NCBI GenBank assembly: GCA_027365375.1
Contig: DAHXNM010000342.1
Span: forward strand, 1-8,616
Length of the DNA: 8,616 nt
Direction of reading: 5' to 3'
Source of the DNA: Ferrimicrobium sp.
Lineage (GTDB): Bacteria > Actinomycetota > Acidimicrobiia > Acidimicrobiales > Acidimicrobiaceae
Of the stretch, positions 5,881 to 8,616 are shown piece after piece. The translations under genes and the position numbers were made by a program. Below the pieces are notes generated by a model. It saw only the letters and a program-made list of their open reading frames with translations, ran no database searches and had not been told where the DNA came from. Every line of letters starts with the position of its first letter. Within the stretch, counting starts at the first letter, position 1.

Positions 5881-7170
5881 TCATCCAGCTGTCGCTGTAT
5901 CTCCATCGACTCCCAAAGGCCGATCGACCTCGGCAGGCAAGAGGCGACCAAGGTTGAGGCCGACCAGTCCGGCGAGGACAGATCCGACGAACACAAGTCC
6001 AACCCATGAAAGTGGAATAGAGCTGGCAAGCAACACCCCAGCTATCGGCGGTCCGATGATGGTGCCAAATGACCACACCGTAGAGCCAAGTGCGTTATAC
6101 CTGGCGCGCAGGTGATCAGGTGCAAGATCATTCGGCAACGCACCAGCTACAGGACTAAGCAACGCCTCCCCTAAGCCAAAAATCCCAAGAGATAGTGCGA
6201 GCGCAATATCAACATCTAGATGCGACAAGCCGGAGATATCTGCAATCCCTGCCATCAACCAGGCGAGCGACCAGGCGACACCAACGCCGGCGAGCATCCG
6301 GCTGCGGCGCCACCGGCGAGTGAGATGGGCAACTCCAAGTTGTGAGGCCACGATCACGCCAGTGTTTACAGCGAAACCTATTCCGACAATTCTCGGACTG
6401 GCATGGACAATGACGGTAGCATAGGCCGCCCAGCCTCCATCGATCATTGCGTAGCCAAAGAACACAAACAGCGCCGAGGAGACCAACCAAGCCAGAAAGC
6501 ACCGGTCGGCAAGGACAGTTCGGTACCCACCCTTGGCTTGACTCCGATCTCCGTCAAGCTCGGAATGGCTTCGGAAACCCGAGCTATGACGGAGCCCGAT
6601 GCCAACTATTAGCCCGAAGAGAACAGTTGTAAGCCCATCGACTACGTAGATCACCTCAAAGCTTGCCGGTCTGTGGAGCGAGACGAGCGAGCCGGCGATC
6701 AGCGCTCCGACGCCCAACCCCCCATTCAAAACTCCGAATCGCAGCGCGTATGCGCGCGGTCGATTCGGGCCCGCGAGCTGATTAGCCACCAGTGCGTTGA
6801 GCGCGGGCCAGATGACAGATTCACCAATCCCAATCAAAGCGACCACGATCACCGCGGCGAGTGGGGTGTGAACCTTTGCAAGACCGATGGTCGCCGTACC
6901 TGAGACCAGCAAACCACCAAAGAGCAGGCGGCCCACACCTACTCGATCGCCAACGCTCCCTCCGATGGTGCCGGTAGCTAGTCCGGTAATCCCGGAGGCG
7001 GCGACGACAAGTCCCGCTACCGGCAAACTCATATGCCGAATTCTGTGGAGGTAGACAACCAGGAAAGGCAGGGTCAGGCCACTCCCAATGGCCGACACTA
7101 ATGTCCCCACCAGAACGAGTCGCCAGCCACGACGATCCTCTAGAGCCTCGCCGCCCCCGTCAGCCAACAT
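5881..7170 (-). CDS. Major facilitator superfamily transporter, probable exporter (12 TM)
   Basis: The 429-aa integral membrane protein has two six-helix halves: hydrophobic spans at about 17-39, 51-71, 82-99, 103-130, 145-165 and 172-192, a hydrophilic central loop (193-222), then spans at about 225-247, 258-282, 291-312, 320-342, 360-382 and 387-410. The loop between TM2 and TM3 carries motif A of the family, GGSVGDRVGVGR (70-81, D75 and R76), and the matching second-half loop is HLTRRWRRSR (282-291). The pattern is that of drug/proton antiporters of the DHA1/MdtH-like type, energised by the proton gradient in the inner membrane. The substrate is unknown. The ATG at 7170 has no ribosome site at normal distance, and a TAG lies in frame upstream; a perfect AAGGAGGT sits about 50 nt upstream, apparently serving short overlapping frames. 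The gene diverges from the cupin. Confidence 0.9.
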   Translation of the reverse strand: MLADGGGEALEDRRGWRLVLVGTLVSAIGSGLTLPFLVVYLHRIRHMSLPVAGLVVAASGITGLATGTIGGSVGDRVGVGRLLFGGLLVSGTATIGLAKVHTPLAAVIVVALIGIGESVIWPALNALVANQLAGPNRPRAYALRFGVLNGGLGVGALIAGSLVSLHRPASFEVIYVVDGLTTVLFGLIVGIGLRHSSGFRSHSELDGDRSQAKGGYRTVLADRCFLAWLVSSALFVFFGYAMIDGGWAAYATVIVHASPRIVGIGFAVNTGVIVASQLGVAHLTRRWRRSRMLAGVGVAWSLAWLMAGIADISGLSHLDVDIALALSLGIFGLGEALLSPVAGALPNDLAPDHLRARYNALGSTVWSFGTIIGPPIAGVLLASSIPLSWVGLVFVGSVLAGLVGLNLGRLLPAEVDRPLGVDGDTATAG

Positions 7171-7210
7171 GAATACGAGCGCCTAACATCCTCAGCCATG
7201 ATGTCCACAC
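7160..7210 (-). CDS. Candidate 16-aa leader peptide overlapping the MFS start
   Basis: A GTG at 7210 lies 10 nt after a perfect AAGGAGGT and opens a 16-codon frame that ends in TGA at 7162-7160, 11 nt inside the MFS gene. A second GTG at 7208 (12 nt spacing) or an ATG at 7199 opens another frame that ends in TAG at 7142-7140. Either could be a translated leader coupled to the MFS start, which lacks its own ribosome site. Peptides this short cannot be judged by sequence alone. Confidence 0.3.
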   Translation of the reverse strand: MWTSWLRMLGARIHVG

Positions 7211-7220
7211 CTACAGTCGT

Positions 7221-7228
7221 ACCTCCTT
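7221..7228 (-). promoter_or_regulatory. Perfect Shine-Dalgarno sequence without a matching gene start
   Basis: AAGGAGGT on the minus strand is the full anti-16S complement, but the MFS ATG is 50 nt downstream and its frame is closed by a TAG between them. Only GTG codons at 10-12 nt and an ATG at 21 nt follow it, all in frames other than that of the exporter. Confidence 0.6.
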
Positions 7229-7350
7229 GACATCCCGTCCGACGAGCGAAAGAACATCACCGCTTGCTCGCAGTTCTAACGATCTCGAAGACCGGTCAAA
7301 GTGGAAATCTTTGCTTCAAACCCAGCTGCGCTGCTCTCGACCGAGACGAC

Positions 7351-7367
7351 TGTCCTACCACAGGACA
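7351..7367. repeat. 17-bp inverted repeat upstream of the cupin
   Basis: TGTCCT (7351-7356) and AGGACA (7362-7367) are perfect complements around ACCAC, about 75 bp before the cupin start. It may be an operator or a leader hairpin; a shorter dyad sits 5 bp to its left. Confidence 0.45.
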
Positions 7368-7439
7368 CAGCCACACTAGCCTCCAAGTAGGAGATTCACG
7401 ATCGATTACCGCTAGCAACCAAGGTTAAAAGGAGTACCT

Positions 7440-7730
7440 ATGACCTCCGCTAAAGCTACCCAACACGCGAATGATAGCCGCTCTCGAACTACAACATGGG
7501 CTTTCGCCGATGGAGCCGAGACCGGACAGCACGTCCATGAGTTCGACTATGTCGTCATCCCGGTTACTGGAGGCAGCTTCCATGTAGTCGATGCAACCGG
7601 TGAGACCCACGACATGCACCAAGAGGCGGGGCTGCCATACGTCGGAACCAAGGGAACCGCACACAACGTCATCAACCAAAGCGGCTCGGCGGCCATCTTC
7701 GTCGAGGTCGAACTGAAAGAATCCTCCTAG
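7440..7730 (+). CDS. Small single-domain cupin protein (BauB-like)
   Basis: The 96-aa protein is almost entirely one cupin beta-barrel. Motif 1 is GQHVHEFDYVVIPVTGG (29-45) with H31 and H33, and motif 2 is GLPYVGTKGTAHNVIN (64-79) with H75. The Glu that normally completes the metal site is missing; a Tyr (Y37) lies at about its position. The arrangement HEFDYVV...P.TGG...HNVIN...FVE.ELK is like the small cupins annotated as beta-alanine degradation protein BauB, whose biochemical role is not well defined. The start is clear: AAAAGGAG sits 5 nt before the ATG. The product is probably cytoplasmic because no signal peptide is seen. It stands alone and diverges from the MFS gene, so the two may share a regulator; nothing else ties it to a pathway. 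Confidence 0.85.
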   Translation: MTSAKATQHANDSRSRTTTWAFADGAETGQHVHEFDYVVIPVTGGSFHVVDATGETHDMHQEAGLPYVGTKGTAHNVINQSGSAAIFVEVELKESS

Positions 7731-7997
7731 GGCTAGCCTCCTAAATTGCAGTTCACGGTTAGATGAGGGCGATGCCAACCCAGTTTCAACATGCTCGCCT
7801 TCATCCTCAACTGCTGGCCTATTCGATAATCGCCTCTACCTCAAAGACCAACCCTCAGGCTAGGAACAATCCGCTTCAACACTTTTGTAGGATCCACAAG
7901 CTCGCCAGGCTCATGGTCTGAATCGACACAGTCAGCTTCGCTCACAAGTTATAGCATCAGGTGACGACATCGCTCATCACATCACATGGACCTCAAC

Positions 7998-8026
7998 TTG
8001 ACCACGCTTAACTACCAATAGATATT
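7998..8026 (+). promoter_or_regulatory. Possible upstream promoter
   Basis: TTGACC (7998-8003) and GATATT (8021-8026) are 17 bp apart and read towards the lipoprotein, about 120 bp before its start. It is weaker than the promoter nearer the gene. Confidence 0.25.
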
Positions 8027-8038
8027 TTCATGATCGAC

Positions 8039-8072
8039 AGGCATGGCTGAGCCGCATGCATCATGGATGCCT
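8039..8072. repeat. Nested inverted repeat upstream of the lipoprotein promoter
   Basis: AGGCAT (8039-8044) pairs with ATGCCT (8067-8072), and between them GGC-TGA-GCC (8045-8053) and the palindrome GCATGC (8054-8059) give further dyad symmetry. It lies 22 bp upstream of the -35, where an activator site would be expected. Confidence 0.4.
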
Positions 8073-8093
8073 CTACGATGACGACAGCTCGAC

Positions 8094-8121
8094 TTGACTT
8101 TTTGCCATTATCTTCTAAACT
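8094..8121 (+). promoter_or_regulatory. Vegetative-type promoter of the lipoprotein gene
   Basis: TTGACT (8094-8099) and TAAACT (8116-8121) are separated by 16 bp, close to the housekeeping sigma consensus. Transcription would begin near 8128, giving a leader of about 20 nt that contains AGGAGG (8137-8142), 5 nt before the ATG. This is the clearest promoter in the window. Confidence 0.6.
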
Positions 8122-8147
8122 ATGTGTGTGAACTCTAGGAGGTAGTT

Positions 8148-8616
8148 ATGAAAACTACAACGGTAGGACCATTAGGAGGCATGCTCGCGCTAGCAGCCTC
8201 GGGAATTTTGTTCGCTGCCTGCGGATCTAGTTCGGTGGCCAGCACGCCAACGAACCCACACAAAGCCCGAGCGGCCGTCTTGACCGCCTACCACTACGTC
8301 CAACACGAGAAGTCCGTCTCCTTTACAGGCACTAGTTCAGTTACCACCAATGGCGGATCGATCTCCACAAGCGTTAAAGGCTACGCCGTTGCTGCTGGGA
8401 CCGGGGTCAACTCACTCAACGCAATGCTAACTGAAACGGTCTCCATACCAGGGACCGCTCATAACCTGACCGTACACCAACGGATTGCTAATGGCGAGAT
8501 CTTCCAGCAGATCCCTGCATCCGAACGCGGGCTAACTACGTTAAGTGGCGCCACCTGGGTTCAGTATCCATACACACCGAAGTCCACGAGTGCAGCCGAG
8601 TCATCCACCCAGACCT
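8148..8616 (+). CDS. Secreted lipoprotein of unknown function, truncated by the right edge
   Basis: From the ATG at 8148, 156 codons are present with no stop. Residues 1-24 form a lipoprotein signal peptide (a short polar start with one Lys, then GGMLALAASGILFAA) ending at FAAC with C25 as the lipidation site. Phe at -3 is less usual than Leu. A Ser/Thr-rich linker (26-36) follows, then a beta-rich domain with alternating hydrophobic and Thr/Ser residues. The layout recalls actinobacterial LppX/LprG-like lipoproteins of the LolA-type fold, which carry lipids or sense the envelope, but this is a weak resemblance and I do not recognise the family. The protein should be anchored outside the cytoplasmic membrane. 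Start and expression signals are strong; there is no sign of an operon with the cupin. Confidence 0.85.
   Translation, partial: MKTTTVGPLGGMLALAASGILFAACGSSSVASTPTNPHKARAAVLTAYHYVQHEKSVSFTGTSSVTTNGGSISTSVKGYAVAAGTGVNSLNAMLTETVSIPGTAHNLTVHQRIANGEIFQQIPASERGLTTLSGATWVQYPYTPKSTSAAESSTQT

Larger units (their letters stand above)
7171..7439. promoter_or_regulatory. Divergent intergenic region between MFS exporter and cupin
   Basis: The 269 bp should contain promoters for both genes. Towards the cupin there is TTGACA (7227-7232), but no good -10 at 16-18 nt. Towards the exporter, TTGACC (7299-7294) is followed by TAGAAC (7278-7273) with a short 15-bp spacer. Two dyads lie between: TGTCCT/AGGACA (7351-7367, 5-base spacer) and TCTCG/CGAGA (7335-7346, 2-base spacer), both possible operators. 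The promoter picks are weak. Confidence 0.35.
7731..8093. other. Gap between cupin and lipoprotein, no gene seen
   Basis: No frame on either strand looks like a protein, and no tRNA fold was noticed. Right after the cupin stop lies the 8-bp palindrome GGCTAGCC (7731-7738), too short and without a T-run to be a clear terminator. The distal part holds a candidate promoter and an inverted repeat, listed separately. Confidence 0.5.

Noticed and set aside
5738..6076. 112-aa minus-strand open frame extending past the MFS stop
   Set aside because: Its main part is a frame-shifted shadow of the MFS C-terminus, rich in Arg/Trp/Cys with no domain.
1..8616. CRISPR arrays, transposases, tRNA or rRNA genes, phage defence systems
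   Set aside because: No regularly spaced repeats, no transposase or nuclease motifs and no cloverleaf-like or rRNA-like stretch were recognised by eye.

Overview
The window reads as a chromosomal segment of a mid-GC (roughly mid-50s % by eye) bacterium, most likely an actinobacterium. Pointers are the actinobacterial style of the proteins (HyuA-type ATPase, class III CoA-transferase, an HMG-CoA-lyase variant, a secreted lipoprotein), wide gene spacing and several weakly marked starts. An acidimicrobial-type organism would fit, but the lineage is inference and nothing here (no rRNA, no tRNA) fixes it.

Left half (1-4082): a divergent catabolic cluster. On the minus strand, in transcription order, are a GntR/FCD regulator (2404-3072), a CaiB/BaiF class III CoA-transferase (1168-2391, 12 nt after the regulator) and, after a 168-nt gap, the first 333 codons of a hydantoinase A/oxoprolinase-type ATPase that runs off the left edge. 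Facing away on the plus strand is a hydroxymethylglutaryl-CoA-lyase-type gene (3171-4082). The simplest reading is a regulated pathway in which a branched dicarboxylate is activated by CoA transfer and then cleaved by the lyase to acetyl-CoA and a keto acid. Free 3-hydroxy-3-methylglutarate is the best guess for the substrate. The HyuA-type enzyme would supply the substrate or process the product. Two GntR-type operator-like sequences lie 62 bp apart around the regulator start.

Middle (4083-5880): a PLP-dependent threonine/serine dehydratase-like gene on the minus strand, convergent with the lyase. Its start codon sits at the centre of a perfect 21-bp dyad that also contains its Shine-Dalgarno sequence. 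Upstream of it is about 0.8 kb of AT-richer sequence without a convincing intact gene. It holds a possible TetR C-terminal remnant, an 89-codon open frame without a start codon, and several inverted repeats.

Right half (5881-8616): a 12-TM MFS exporter (minus), divergent from a 96-aa cupin (plus). Upstream of the exporter is a perfect Shine-Dalgarno sequence that serves short reading frames overlapping the exporter start. A 417-bp gap follows the cupin, and then a secreted lipoprotein with a strong vegetative-type promoter and ribosome site, truncated by the right edge.

No mobile element, CRISPR array, tRNA or rRNA was seen. The observations most worth a second look are the CoA-transferase/lyase/HyuA module with its paired operators, the start-codon dyad of the dehydratase and the overlapping leader frames of the exporter.
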